DNA of 64,000 nt from Pontibacter ruber (GCF_023630205.1 NZ_JALPRR010000002.1:1046899-1110898); one strand, 5' to 3'; shown: positions 44,682 through 54,425, counted from the first letter of the stretch. Numbers and translations are program-made. Notes: generated by a model not told the origin, from the letters alone.

Positions 44682-45575
44682 TTAGTTGCAGTCGCTACCA
44701 ACAGAAACAGTTCTTGTAACCTCGAACGGAGTAGAAGCCATGCCTGCATTGCCTTTTACAATACCACTAACTGTAACAGTATAAGTACCAGCACCCAGGT
44801 TGTAATGTAATTGATCAACCTTCGCAACAGAGGCGTTACCGCAGGCAGAAGTGCTGCTGTAAGCGTTTTTAGCAATGATTTCACCCATCGTCATGTCAGT
44901 CAACAATGAACTGGTGGCACGGCCGAAAGTACCAGCGTTTGCTGTGTAAAATACATCTGCCAGGCAATTGTTGGTTTCATCACCCACAACAACACCAAAA
45001 GCAGGATTGATCACATCTTCCTGTCCGGTAACCTGTACTTTCAGGTCGCTGATGCGGGGATTGCCCTCACTATCCAGTAAAGTGAAGGAGTATTTGGCGT
45101 TGCCTTTATTCACCACTACCGACTGACCAGCAATCGTAATATCTACAGTTACGTCAGAAGTAGAAGCACCACCAGTTGTCGTATACGACCAGGCAGTTTT
45201 TGGAGCAACAGTTCCGTCGCCAACAGGTGTAACTGTTACTTTGCCATAACTTTTTGCTTCCAGAACACCTCCGTTATAGAAAGTACATTTCTGGCTTTGT
45301 GCAGCAGCATTTCTAAGTTGTGGAGTACCCCCTGTAAAATAAGTATCAGCCGTAACATTGTCGAAATGCCAGGTTCCGTCTGCTTCAATAACAGGGGCAT
45401 TTACTGCAATGTCCAACATGATGGACTGGGCCGTTTCGGCAGCAGCTTTAGAGGCTTCACTTACTGCGCTTGCTGTCAAAGCATTGTCATCCAGTTCTTT
45501 TTCGCAGCTGCCAAGTACGAACATAGAGGCTACAAGAGCCGCAATAAAAGATGAATTACGATAAAATTTTTTCAT
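44682..45575 (-). CDS. Hypothetical lipoprotein
   Basis: 297 residues. The signal peptide ends in VLGSC (lipid Cys24). The following 'KELDDNALTASAVSEASKAA' is a polar linker. The remainder is beta-rich (for example 'GKVTVTPVGDGTVAPKTAWS', 'NLGAGTYTVTVSGIVKG') and ends with a Cys. Other Cys residues (CTFYNG, NNCLAD, SACGNAS) might form disulfides. Nothing identifies a family. It is probably an outer-membrane surface lipoprotein. A 565-bp AT-rich region precedes it. Confidence 0.7.
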   Translation of the reverse strand: MKKFYRNSSFIAALVASMFVLGSCEKELDDNALTASAVSEASKAAAETAQSIMLDIAVNAPVIEADGTWHFDNVTADTYFTGGTPQLRNAAAQSQKCTFYNGGVLEAKSYGKVTVTPVGDGTVAPKTAWSYTTTGGASTSDVTVDITIAGQSVVVNKGNAKYSFTLLDSEGNPRISDLKVQVTGQEDVINPAFGVVVGDETNNCLADVFYTANAGTFGRATSSLLTDMTMGEIIAKNAYSSTSACGNASVAKVDQLHYNLGAGTYTVTVSGIVKGNAGMASTPFEVTRTVSVGSDCN

Positions 45576-46140
45576 TGTAATGTTAGATTATAATAGTTGG
45601 GTTATAAGAAGTTAGATAAAAAAAGCCCATGAAATAAAAGAGTTGAGAAACATGCAAGATGTGCTGCCAGAGCACATTTGTAGCATCCTATTCAAGTGAA
45701 ACTGTCTTTAAGTTTATGTGAAAGAAGGGAAAGGGAGTCTACTTAACACCTGTAAAGTGGTATTCTTTAAAAGAATTACACAAATATACGGAGTATTAAA
45801 TATAAAGATACAGTTATATTAAAATATTTATTTATTATAAGATAAATAGATGACAGGACGTCCCTGATATTTCTAGGATTGTCTCATTCTCAGGTAAAAC
45901 ACAGGGTTAGTAGATAAAAAGCAGAGGGAACTTATATCACAATAGAATACGAATAACCAATGTTATGACAAATTTCTTAGTGAGTGCGCTTCCATTAATT
46001 ACATTTTGCAGAGCTGTCATTTCAGGTAACTTAATCACTTGGAAACATTTCTTGTATACTTCGTTAAAAGATGGTTAATTCAGCTTAAGCTTAACAAGAG
46101 GTAAATCACCCGTAAACATTCTAACAGACCAACTCAAAGC
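45576..46140. other. 565-bp divergent AT-rich intergenic region
   Basis: Between the lipoprotein (leftward) and the M2 peptidase (rightward). CAAATATA at 45781-45788 would be a TATATTTG element for the leftward gene, implying a leader of about 205 nt; weak. Long A/T stretch at 45780-45860. No other feature recognised. Confidence 0.4.
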
Positions 46141-47988
46141 ATGAAAAGAATATTTGTTACCGGCATGACTGCAGCCATACTGCTTTCCTGCTCTACTCAG
46201 AAAACCACCTCCACCACAGACACAACAAGCACCACTACCCAAACGCAAGCACCTGAGGCTCCTGATCTAAAGCAACAGGCCCAAACGTTTATCGATAACT
46301 ATTCAAAGCAATTCCAGCAGCTTTATACAGCTTCGGCAGAGGCAGAGTGGCGCTCCAACACCCACATTGTGGAAGGCGATGCCACAAATGCAGCGGCCAC
46401 ACGTAGGGCTAACGAAGCACTGGCTGCTTTCACGGGTAGCACGGAAAACATTCAGCAGGCGCGTACATTTATGGAACAGAAAAACCAGCTGGATGACCTG
46501 CAGGTTAAGCAACTGGAAGCTATACTTTATGCAGCCGCCAACAACCCGCAAACAGTGCCCGATGTAGTTAAAGCGCGCATCAAAGCTGAAACGGAGCAAA
46601 CTGAAAAGCTATACGGCTACGACTACAAACTAAACGGCAAGTCCGTCTCCACCAACGACATCGACAACATCCTGAAGAATGAAAAGGATGTGAAGAAGCG
46701 TCTGGCGGCATGGCAAACCAGCAAGGAAGTAGGTAAGAACCTGCGCGAAGGCATCCTGAACCTCCGCGATCTGCGCAACAAGACCGTGCAAAGCCTTGGC
46801 TACGATGATTACTTCAGCTACCAGGCTTCTGATTATGACATGAGCCGGGAGGAAATGATGAGCCTGATGCAAAAGATAAACGAGGAGCTTCGCCCGCTCT
46901 ACCGTGAACTGCACACGTACGCCCGTTATGAGCTGGCTAAAAAGTATGGCGTAAAGCAGGTGCCGGATTACTTGCCTGCCCACTGGCTGCCAAATCGCTG
47001 GGGCCAGGACTGGAGCCCGATGGTAGAAGTAAAAGGCCTTGACCTGGACGCCGCTTTGAAGCCGAAGGGCGAAGAATGGCAGGTAAAACAGGCAGAGCGG
47101 TTCTATGTTAGCTTGGGCTTCCCGAATCTGCCAGCTTCTTTTTACGAGAAATCAAGCCTCTACCCTTTGCCGGCTAATGCCAAGTATAAAAAGAATAACC
47201 ACGCTTCTGCCTGGCACATGAACCTGGAGGATGATGTGCGCTGCCTGATGAGCGTTGAGCCAAATGCCGAATGGTATGAGACCACCCATCACGAGCTGGG
47301 CCATATCTATTATTACATGACATACACCAATCCGGATGTGCCGGTATTGCTTCGTGGTGGAGCAAACCGCGCCTATCATGAGGGAATCGGCAGCTTAATG
47401 GGGCTTGCAGCCATGCAGAAACCGTTCCTGGCTAACCTGAACCTGATCGATAAGAATGCTAAGACAGATGAGATACAGACCCTGCTGAAAGAGGCCTTAA
47501 GCTACGTAACTTTTATACCTTTTTCTGCGGGCGTAATGAGTGAGTGGGAACACGACTTTTATGCTAAAAACCTTCCGGCAGACCAGCTGAATAAGCGTTG
47601 GTGGGAACTTGTAAAGAAGTACCAGGGTATTGTGCCGCCAGCGGAGCGTGGTGAACAGTTCACCGATGCCACTACCAAAACGCACATCAACGATGACCCG
47701 GCTCAGTACTATGACTATGCTATGTCGTACGTGATCCTGTTCCAACTACACGACCACATCGCAAAAAACATCCTGAAGCAGGACCCGCACGCGACCAATT
47801 ATTATGGCAACAAGGAAGTAGGAAATTTCCTCCGCGACATCATGTACCCGGGTGCCTCTGCTGACTGGCGCAAGATGCTCAAAGACAAAACAGGAGAAGA
47901 GCTTAGTGCACGCGCCATGGTAGCTTATTTCCAGCCGCTGATCGATTACCTGAAGGAGCAAAACAAAGGCCGTAAGTATACGATCTAA
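46141..47988 (+). CDS. M2 family peptidyl-dipeptidase (ACE-like), lipoprotein
   Basis: 615 residues. A lipoprotein signal (LLSC, Cys17) is followed by a Thr-rich linker. The catalytic core is THHELGH (His384-Glu385-x-x-His388), then Glu414 in 'YHEGIGSLMG'. The loop between is two residues longer than in animal ACE. The surrounding 'LRGGANRAYHEGIG' is family-typical. It should remove C-terminal dipeptides from peptides at the periplasmic side. Monocistronic; a strong terminator follows. Confidence 0.93.
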   Translation: MKRIFVTGMTAAILLSCSTQKTTSTTDTTSTTTQTQAPEAPDLKQQAQTFIDNYSKQFQQLYTASAEAEWRSNTHIVEGDATNAAATRRANEALAAFTGSTENIQQARTFMEQKNQLDDLQVKQLEAILYAAANNPQTVPDVVKARIKAETEQTEKLYGYDYKLNGKSVSTNDIDNILKNEKDVKKRLAAWQTSKEVGKNLREGILNLRDLRNKTVQSLGYDDYFSYQASDYDMSREEMMSLMQKINEELRPLYRELHTYARYELAKKYGVKQVPDYLPAHWLPNRWGQDWSPMVEVKGLDLDAALKPKGEEWQVKQAERFYVSLGFPNLPASFYEKSSLYPLPANAKYKKNNHASAWHMNLEDDVRCLMSVEPNAEWYETTHHELGHIYYYMTYTNPDVPVLLRGGANRAYHEGIGSLMGLAAMQKPFLANLNLIDKNAKTDEIQTLLKEALSYVTFIPFSAGVMSEWEHDFYAKNLPADQLNKRWWELVKKYQGIVPPAERGEQFTDATTKTHINDDPAQYYDYAMSYVILFQLHDHIAKNILKQDPHATNYYGNKEVGNFLRDIMYPGASADWRKMLKDKTGEELSARAMVAYFQPLIDYLKEQNKGRKYTI

Positions 47989-48030
47989 ACGAAAGCTTTA
48001 AATATACTTCATACTGCAATGCTTAAGCAA

Positions 48031-48066
48031 ACAAAAGGGGCGATGGTATATATCGCCCCTTTTGTT
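48031..48066. terminator. Strong bidirectional terminator
   Basis: A perfect 14-bp stem ACAAAAGGGGCGAT (48031-48044)/complement (48052-48065) between convergent genes. Confidence 0.95.
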
Positions 48067-48101
48067 TATACTTTAAGTAAGTGGTTGCTACATATTATAC
48101 C

Positions 48102-48821
48102 TCAGTAATTTACTTCCAGCGCAGGCACGTCTACAAGGATAAGGGATGCTGCAGAAGTAGCATGGATTGAGACTACTTCCTGGTCATCAAGACGTATCTG
48201 ATCATGCCGGTCTGCCTCAATGCTGTTGATCACCAAGCTTCCGTCGAGCACATAGATCAGAGATCTTCGGATCTTGAACGTACGGAAATCTATATTCTCG
48301 CCCTGGCCCAGAGTAGCGTGGTATACCGTAGAATTGGAGTTCATGAAAAGTACATCTTCCAGCACTTTTTGCCCGGTTACCAGCGGAACGAGTTTGTTTT
48401 TAGTATCCGGGAAGTCCACCTTCATCTGTTCATAAGAGGGTGCCAAACCGCGTTTGTTCGGCAGAAACCACAACTGCAGTAAATGTGCTTCCTTGTCCGA
48501 TTCGTTGGTGATGGAATGCGTGACGCCAGTACCGGCTGTGATTCGCTGTACTTCGCCAGCAGCAAGCCTCGATTCGTTACCCAAACTGTCTTTGTGGGTC
48601 ATCTCTCCGTCCAGCAAAATGGTCACAATTTCCATGTCGGCGTGCGGGTGCAGCGGAAAGCCTGAATGAGACGAAACAATGTCATCATTGAACACACGTA
48701 GCGGACCGAACTGCACATTAGACGGGTCGTAGTAATCGGCGAAAGAGAACAGGTAAGCTGACTGCAGCCAGTCTCCTACACGGGCTTCGTGGCGTTCGGA
48801 AGCGTTTATAAGTTTTATCAT
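48102..48821 (-). CDS. Pirin family protein (YhhW-like)
   Basis: 239 residues, bicupin. The N-terminal cupin has 'FPLHPHADMEIVTILLDGEM' (metal ligands His and Glu) and 'TAGTGVTHSITNES', the pirin signature with its remaining His. The length matches YhhW, which has quercetinase activity in vitro, but the physiological role is unclear. Transcribed alone. Confidence 0.9.
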   Translation of the reverse strand: MIKLINASERHEARVGDWLQSAYLFSFADYYDPSNVQFGPLRVFNDDIVSSHSGFPLHPHADMEIVTILLDGEMTHKDSLGNESRLAAGEVQRITAGTGVTHSITNESDKEAHLLQLWFLPNKRGLAPSYEQMKVDFPDTKNKLVPLVTGQKVLEDVLFMNSNSTVYHATLGQGENIDFRTFKIRRSLIYVLDGSLVINSIEADRHDQIRLDDQEVVSIHATSAASLILVDVPALEVNY

Positions 48822-48950
48822 GCGCTTTCTGGTAAAGGTTTGGCGATAGGTTATCTCCTTTGGATAATGTTGCTGCTATGCCTTTACGCATAAACCGCTT
48901 ACTTGTTAAGAAACATGCTGTGTGGGCCGCGTAGAGGGTATAAAAGCAGA

Positions 48951-48976
48951 GATCCTGCACATTGCTGAGCAGGATC
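48951..48976 (-). terminator. Hairpin downstream of the LexA-like gene
   Basis: Stem GATCCTGC/GCAGGATC (48951-48958 with 48969-48976); leftward it continues into CTCTGCTTTTAT. Weak T tract. Confidence 0.6.
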
Positions 48977-48998
48977 CCTCTTTAATTCAGAAGTATGA

Positions 48999-49778
48999 TT
49001 AATCTACTTTCTTCAGTTTCTGTACTTCCTTCTGCAGGTCCAGCACGATGGAAGAGAGTTTATCGAGCGACAGATCTGCAATAGGGAAAGTGGAGCTGAT
49101 GTAGGATTTTGCTTCCCATATCTCCAGGATGTCTTCTACGTGCAGTTCATAAGGCGCATAAACCGGGTTGTCTGAATGCAGGCGCAGCGAAGATGCTTCC
49201 TGTATCTTATTATAAACCCTTTTGAAGACCACGCCCTCTTTCTGGCTTACAATGATACAGGGAGTACCATCTTTTATACTGCTCCAGTCTTCGATGTAGC
49301 GGCCAACTATGACAGTGCCCGAAGCAATTGGCAGCATGGAATCACCACTGATTTCAAAGGCGCGGAATGTGCCGCTATTGCCGAGCATTGGAAGCCGGAA
49401 CCGGGGTAGTTCTTCTATAAACTCCGGATCAGCATAACCATTCAAGTAACCGGCACTTGCTTTGTGCGGCACCAGCTCAATGTTTTCTTTCTGATCCTCG
49501 TCCACTGTAATGGCCAATACCCGAAGCTTGCCTCCGGTAGCACCAGCCGATCCCACAGATTTTCCTGTTGAACTGGAAAGATCTGCAGTTATCAGTTCAT
49601 CCAGTGATATATTAAAAAGCTTTGCAATATTTACCAGCGTACTTAGCTTCGGCTCAGCTCTCCCCTCTTCGTATGCGCCTACCAGCGAACGCTTTATCTC
49701 CAGTTTTTCGGCCAATTGTGCCTGTGTATAACCTGCATTTTTTCGCAGATGCCTTATGTTGGAAGTTACCATATCCAC
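48999..49778 (-). CDS. LexA-like self-cleaving repressor (XRE HTH + S24 peptidase)
   Basis: 259 residues. The N-terminal XRE helix-turn-helix (about 6-60, 'YTQAQLAEKLEIKRSLVGAY') is linked by a Ser/Gly-rich segment to an S24 peptidase domain. Catalytic Ser147 lies in SGDSM and Lys186 in VVFKRV. A candidate cleavage site Ala109-Gly110 lies in KASAGYLNGY, 37 residues before the Ser, similar to LexA spacing. It may relieve repression on DNA damage or act without cleavage. No target gene is obvious; the AT-rich 525 bp upstream (49779-50303) may include its own operator. This is not a phage remnant: no phage genes are near. Confidence 0.85.
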   Translation of the reverse strand: MDMVTSNIRHLRKNAGYTQAQLAEKLEIKRSLVGAYEEGRAEPKLSTLVNIAKLFNISLDELITADLSSSTGKSVGSAGATGGKLRVLAITVDEDQKENIELVPHKASAGYLNGYADPEFIEELPRFRLPMLGNSGTFRAFEISGDSMLPIASGTVIVGRYIEDWSSIKDGTPCIIVSQKEGVVFKRVYNKIQEASSLRLHSDNPVYAPYELHVEDILEIWEAKSYISSTFPIADLSLDKLSSIVLDLQKEVQKLKKVD

Positions 49779-50303
49779 TGCTTTGCCAAATAAATTAGTT
49801 ATGTTTTTAGCTCATACTTGTAAATGAGCTGATTAGATGTAAATATACTAAAAACATGTAATATATACTAATCTTTTTAGCAACAAAAGTTTATTTGTAG
49901 CATTTTATTGCAGTAATATTCCTTAAATATTGTTAAAGTAGATTTATCTTTCTTTAAATAGTTATATTCAAAGATTGTATTCTTTTCAGAGGATTTAATT
50001 TGCTAGATAGATACAAATTAAATTAAATTTAGAGGAGCATCTCAAGATATGTGTACAAAGAATATGCGCTAATAATGCGTCTATAGGGCACTCTATGTGT
50101 TCAATGGCCTCTTATTAGCTTTAAAAGCATTGTTCTTGCTAAGAAAGGTGCAATAAGGCGTTGTTCTAAACCAATTTTCAAGGAGCAAAAATTTATTTTT
50201 CCTAATTCTTCAAAGTATGAACTAATTGAGAATTGATAAGGTTACGGTAACTGTCAAAAAAAAGTTAAACGATAAAGAAATTTTTCAACTTAAGCCAAAA
50301 TCT
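49779..50303. other. 525-bp AT-rich divergent intergenic region
   Basis: Between the LexA-like gene and the S8 peptidase gene. Very AT-rich (49860-50040), with long A/T runs; no frame of interest and no confident promoter. A putative self-operator is expected but not identified. Confidence 0.45.
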
Positions 50304-51665
50304 ATGAGTACGTTTACAAAAGCTATGTCTTGCGTTGTGCTTGCTTCTGCATTAGCATTGACAGGATGCCAGAAAGAAGAATTAATGGATGAGCAGTTTG
50401 CTTCGGCTGCTGTGGCATCAGAGAATGGAAAGGCTATCGAAGGCCAGTACATTGTAGTTTTCAAAAATGGAAACGGCCTGAGCGCGGTTAATGTAGGGAA
50501 CTTATCGACCGGCGAGCGTGCCGCATTCTCAAGCCTTCGTGAAAGTCTTCTGGAAAGTATAGCGTTGGATAAAACATCGCTTCAGCAAACGTACGAAGGA
50601 GCTGTTAATGGCTTCGCTGCCCGTTTAAGTGCTGCGCAGGTCGAAAAACTTCGCAGAAACCCGGAAGTAGCGTATGTAGAGCAAGACCGTATTATCACAC
50701 TTGCTAAACCAACTACTACTTCTGGTTCTACAAAAGGTGGAGGCAGTACCAAAGGCGGTAAAAAAACAACCGAGCCTGCTCCAACTCAGCCAACGGATAC
50801 TACCACCACAACTACTCCTACTCCAACACCAACCGAGCCGGTACCCACCGAACCAACTCCTACAGAACCGGTAGCTTCTTATACCAAGATCACTCCGGTG
50901 GCTGGCGAGCATTTGCCATGGAGTGTGAGCATGACCGGTTACGGTGATGGAACCGGTAAAACGGTTTGGGTAATCGACTCTGGTGTTGACACGGATCATC
51001 CGGACCTGAACATTGACCTGGCTCGCAGCAAATCGTTTATCTATGATGTTGCTTCCATTGAAGACGGATACGGCCATGGCACTTCTGTAGCTGGTGTAAT
51101 CGCAGCAAAGAACAATGGGAGCGGCGTGCTTGGTGTGGCTTCTAATGCCACGATCATTGCTCTTCGCGTATTCGACGATGCTGGTGCAGGTACGGTTTCG
51201 CGCGCCATCAACGCTGTTAACCATGTAATTTCAAACGCTAAAGCCGGTGATGTGGTAAACATGAGCCTTGGTACAGGTATATCTTCTACACTGGACAATG
51301 CGGTAATGACAGCAGCTGGAAAAGGCATCTTGTTCTCACTTGCTGCCGGTAACAGCGCTGTAGATTGCTCCGGTACTTCCCCTGCTCGAGTAAACGCACC
51401 TGGTGTGTACACTATTTCTGCTATGGATAGCTATCAGCGTCTGTGGTCTGGCTCTAACTATGGCTCAGGTGTTGATTTTGCAGCCCCTGGGGTTAACATT
51501 ACAGTAGCTGTAGTTGGCGGTGCATTTGCAAGCGGTGCTAACGGTACTTCCTTCGCAGCCCCTCACGTAGCTGGCATCCTGTTGCTAAGAGGTAATGTGT
51601 ATGCAAAAGGTACCATCACTGGCGATAAGGATTCTACTCCGGACCCAATCGCTTCTGTAGAATAA
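50304..51665 (+). CDS. S8 family serine peptidase (subtilisin-like), lipoprotein
   Basis: 453 residues from ATG 50304, which gives a lipoprotein signal ending LTGC; an upstream in-frame TTG is unlikely. The I9-type propeptide (about 40-125, 'GQYIVVFKNGNGLSAV', 'VAYVEQDRIITLA') is followed by a linker of Thr/Pro/Glu repeats (about 150-190). The catalytic triad is Asp225 (VIDSGVD), His258 (GHGTSVAG) and Ser416 (GTSFAAPHVAG). Probably secreted or surface-anchored and autoactivated by prodomain removal. A strong terminator follows. Confidence 0.93.
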   Translation: MSTFTKAMSCVVLASALALTGCQKEELMDEQFASAAVASENGKAIEGQYIVVFKNGNGLSAVNVGNLSTGERAAFSSLRESLLESIALDKTSLQQTYEGAVNGFAARLSAAQVEKLRRNPEVAYVEQDRIITLAKPTTTSGSTKGGGSTKGGKKTTEPAPTQPTDTTTTTTPTPTPTEPVPTEPTPTEPVASYTKITPVAGEHLPWSVSMTGYGDGTGKTVWVIDSGVDTDHPDLNIDLARSKSFIYDVASIEDGYGHGTSVAGVIAAKNNGSGVLGVASNATIIALRVFDDAGAGTVSRAINAVNHVISNAKAGDVVNMSLGTGISSTLDNAVMTAAGKGILFSLAAGNSAVDCSGTSPARVNAPGVYTISAMDSYQRLWSGSNYGSGVDFAAPGVNITVAVVGGAFASGANGTSFAAPHVAGILLLRGNVYAKGTITGDKDSTPDPIASVE

Positions 51666-51686
51666 GCGTAACTTTATAATAATAAA

Positions 51687-51726
51687 CAGAGCGGCCACCC
51701 GTATTATGGGTGGCCGCTCTGTTTTT
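51687..51726. terminator. Bidirectional terminator
   Basis: A perfect 14-bp stem CAGAGCGGCCACCC (51687-51700)/complement (51708-51721), then TTTTTAT. Confidence 0.94.
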
Positions 51727-51757
51727 ATACTTTATACTTCAAAATAAAAAGCTGTAA

Positions 51758-53887
51758 TTACCAGGCGTATTGCTTTTTATACATAGCCACAGATAACCTG
51801 ATTTTAAAGTACTCATATCTTTCTTCCAGATGCTCAAACAGGTCTTTTAGTTTCGCCTCAGGCCCTAATGCTTCGATTGCTTCTACAATCGCTTTATACT
51901 CCCGTTTCGATACAAAGTCCTGCACCGGCACATCGTAGCCCTGCTCCAGTAAGGTGGCCAGGTGCGAATAGATGGTGATCGGGTTAAGGTTGCGCTGCTG
52001 TGCTATTTGTTCCGGTGTATAGCCCTGCTGGTACGCTTCCCAGGTGAGCAAGTGCGTGGCGCCTTTAAGTTTGCTGCCTTTTGCCTGCTCTTCGGTTACA
52101 AAGCTGATGATCTCGTTGATGAAGTCATGGCCGTAGCGCTCAAACTTCTGCGCACCTACCCCGCTGATAGCCAGCATGGCGATGCGATTGGAAGGCTTTT
52201 CGACTGCCATCTCCTGCAGCGTTGTATCGGTAAACACCACATAAGGCGGCACGTTGTGTTGATCGGCAATACGCTTGCGCAACGCACGCAGCCGCTCAAA
52301 CAGGGCATCTTTGAGTACCTCTTTTTTCGGGCGCGCCTTTATTTGTGGTTCTTCCTGCTGTTTTACCTCTTCAAACTTCACCAGATTGACCCTGCGACCA
52401 TCAAACAGCACCTGTTTGCTCTGCTCGGTCAGTTTTAAAGTATAATTCTGATCATAGGCCAGATCTATCAGGCCGGCGTTGAGCATCTGGTGCAGGTACC
52501 GTTGCCAGTCCATGGTGCTCACGTCGCGGCCGGCTCCGTAGGTCTTGATCTTATCAAAACCGGCAGAAAGCACCTGGCTGTTTCGGGAGCCGCGCAGCAC
52601 GTCTATCAGCAAGCCCATGTTGGCCTGTTCCTGGGTACGGGCAATGGCAGAAAGCGCTTTCTGTACTATAACGGTTCCATCAAAAGTGGTGGGCGGGTTA
52701 CGGCAGATGTCGCAGTTGCCGCAGTCTTTCTCCATAGTCTCGCCGAAGTACTGCAACAGGATACGGCGCCTGCAGATCGAGGCTTCGGCATACTGCTGCA
52801 TGCGGTCCAGCTTTACGAGTTGCAGTTCCTGCTGGCCTTTCTCTCCTTCGGTCAGCATCGAGCGCAGGTTCATCACATCCGCGAAACTGTAAAACAGCAG
52901 CGCCTCCGAATTAGCGCCATCCCGACCGGCACGACCGATCTCCTGGTAATAACTCTCTATGTTTTTAGGCAGGTTGTAGTGGATCACCCACCGCACGTTC
53001 GACTTATCGATGCCCATACCGAAAGCAATGGTAGCGCATACAATCTGAACGTTATCGCGAAGAAAAGCTTCCTGTGCTTTGGCACGCTCCTGCGGCGACA
53101 TACCGGCATGATAGAACGTAGCACTGAAGCCGTTCGATTTCAGTTTAGCCGCCAGGCTCTCCGTCGCTTTACGGCTTAGGCAATAAATGATGCCCGGTTG
53201 CTTGTGATGACGCTCCAAAAAATCAGTGATCTTGTTGAAGCGGTTCTGTCCGGGCTTCACTGTTAGATTAATGTTGGGCCTGTCGAAGGAGGCGACAAAT
53301 ACTTTGGGATCTTGTAAGTATAGCTGCTCCTGGATATCTTTTTGCGTGAGCCTGTCGGCGGTAGCGGTAAGCGCTATTACCGGCACCTGCGGAAACTGCT
53401 GCTTCAGAACTTTCAGTTGAGTATACTCCGGTCGGAAATCATGGCCCCAGGCCGAGATACAGTGGGCCTCGTCTACAGCAAAGAGCGAAACCTTGATGTG
53501 CTTCAGGAAAGAGAAAAAGCCCGGCGAAAGCAGTTTCTCCGGAGACACATACAGCAGCTTCATCTTACCGGCCACACACTGGCTTTCGATCTGGCGCTGT
53601 TCTTCCGCTCCCTGCGAGCTGTTCAGGTAAGCAGCCGGTATACCGTTTGCAAGCAGCGCTTCTACCTGGTCTTTCATCAGCGCGATCAGCGGCGATACGA
53701 CCACGCAAATGCCTGGTTTTACAACCGCAGGCACCTGGTAACAAACCGACTTGCCACCACCTGTCGGCATGAGCACCACCACGTCCCTGCCCTGCAGTAC
53801 GTGGGTGATGATCTGCTCCTGCATGGGCCGGAACTGTTCGTATCCAAAGTATAACTTAAGTGCTTCGCGCGCCTCTCTGATATCCAT
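51758..53887 (-). CDS. recQ: ATP-dependent DNA helicase RecQ
   Basis: 709 residues. Motifs: Walker A PTGGGKS (Lys46), DEAH box 'AVDEAHCISAWGHDF', 'RAGRDG' motif VI. The zinc-binding RecQ C-terminal domain has Cys in 'CRRRILLQYFGE' and CGNCDIC, then a winged-helix and an HRDC domain (about 520-600). A final HTH_40-like segment (about 625-665) is typical of RecQ in Bacteroidota and Firmicutes. It unwinds recombination and fork intermediates. Long antisense frames over it are not genes. Confidence 0.95.
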   Translation of the reverse strand: MDIREAREALKLYFGYEQFRPMQEQIITHVLQGRDVVVLMPTGGGKSVCYQVPAVVKPGICVVVSPLIALMKDQVEALLANGIPAAYLNSSQGAEEQRQIESQCVAGKMKLLYVSPEKLLSPGFFSFLKHIKVSLFAVDEAHCISAWGHDFRPEYTQLKVLKQQFPQVPVIALTATADRLTQKDIQEQLYLQDPKVFVASFDRPNINLTVKPGQNRFNKITDFLERHHKQPGIIYCLSRKATESLAAKLKSNGFSATFYHAGMSPQERAKAQEAFLRDNVQIVCATIAFGMGIDKSNVRWVIHYNLPKNIESYYQEIGRAGRDGANSEALLFYSFADVMNLRSMLTEGEKGQQELQLVKLDRMQQYAEASICRRRILLQYFGETMEKDCGNCDICRNPPTTFDGTVIVQKALSAIARTQEQANMGLLIDVLRGSRNSQVLSAGFDKIKTYGAGRDVSTMDWQRYLHQMLNAGLIDLAYDQNYTLKLTEQSKQVLFDGRRVNLVKFEEVKQQEEPQIKARPKKEVLKDALFERLRALRKRIADQHNVPPYVVFTDTTLQEMAVEKPSNRIAMLAISGVGAQKFERYGHDFINEIISFVTEEQAKGSKLKGATHLLTWEAYQQGYTPEQIAQQRNLNPITIYSHLATLLEQGYDVPVQDFVSKREYKAIVEAIEALGPEAKLKDLFEHLEERYEYFKIRLSVAMYKKQYAW

Positions 53888-53943
53888 AGGTAAAGTTTAA
53901 TTGCAAGCGCCGGGAATGCCAGCTACTTGTCTTTTTCAATATT

Positions 53944-53951
53944 CAAAGTTA
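53944..53951 (-). promoter_or_regulatory. Putative -7 element TAACTTTG before recQ
   Basis: Fits TAnnTTTG on the minus strand, 57 bp upstream of the start; no clear -33 box. Confidence 0.4.
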
Positions 53952-54063
53952 ACCATAAAATCTGTGATCCGGGTTCAGAAACGGTACCTGAAAGCAGATC
54001 AAAATAACTAACTCCCCCTGACCCCGTATTTTTAAATCATTGATAACCTATAAAGTATAAACT

Positions 54064-54399
54064 ATGAAATCTGAGAGAACCAACCAACTGGAGCACATCC
54101 TTGTAAAATGTATGACAGCATGCGAGACGTGCGCTACCATGTGCCTCCAGGAAGACGATGTAAAAATGATGGCACGCTGCATCATGCTGGACCGCGACTG
54201 TTCTGATATCTGTACCATTACTGCGCGTTTTGTTGCCCGCGACTCGGCGCATGCCAAGCACGTAATGAGAGAGTGTATCGAGATTTGCAGATTGTGCGAG
54301 GAAGAGTGCCGCAAGCACAAGCACGACCACTGCCAGAAATGCGCCGACGCCTGTGCCGAATGTGCAGAAGCCTGTGAAGCCTGGATGGCAGGCCGCTAA
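54064..54399 (+). CDS. Four-helix bundle copper-storage-type protein (Csp/DUF326)
   Basis: 111 residues with 16 cysteines, spaced as CxxxC, CxxC and CxxxC repeats along the helices: 16, 20, 23, 27, 39, 46, 50, 71, 75, 78, 82, 90, 93, 97, 100 and 104. There is no signal peptide, so the protein is cytosolic, like Csp3. In Csp proteins, Cys residues lining the bundle bind many Cu(I) ions. The window also has a copper chaperone (SCO, 141-779), but they are 54 kb apart. Monocistronic with a strong hairpin downstream. The count is unusually high for such a short protein. Confidence 0.9.
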   Translation: MKSERTNQLEHILVKCMTACETCATMCLQEDDVKMMARCIMLDRDCSDICTITARFVARDSAHAKHVMRECIEICRLCEEECRKHKHDHCQKCADACAECAEACEAWMAGR

Positions 54400-54425
54400 G
54401 TATAAGCTATACTGATAACTCTATA

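Noticed and set aside
48999..49778. Phage repressor of a prophage
   Set aside because: CI/LexA-like architecture, but no phage genes flank it on either side.
50226..50303. TTG start 78 bp upstream of the S8 peptidase ATG
   Set aside because: It would bury the lipoprotein signal peptide that begins at ATG 50304.
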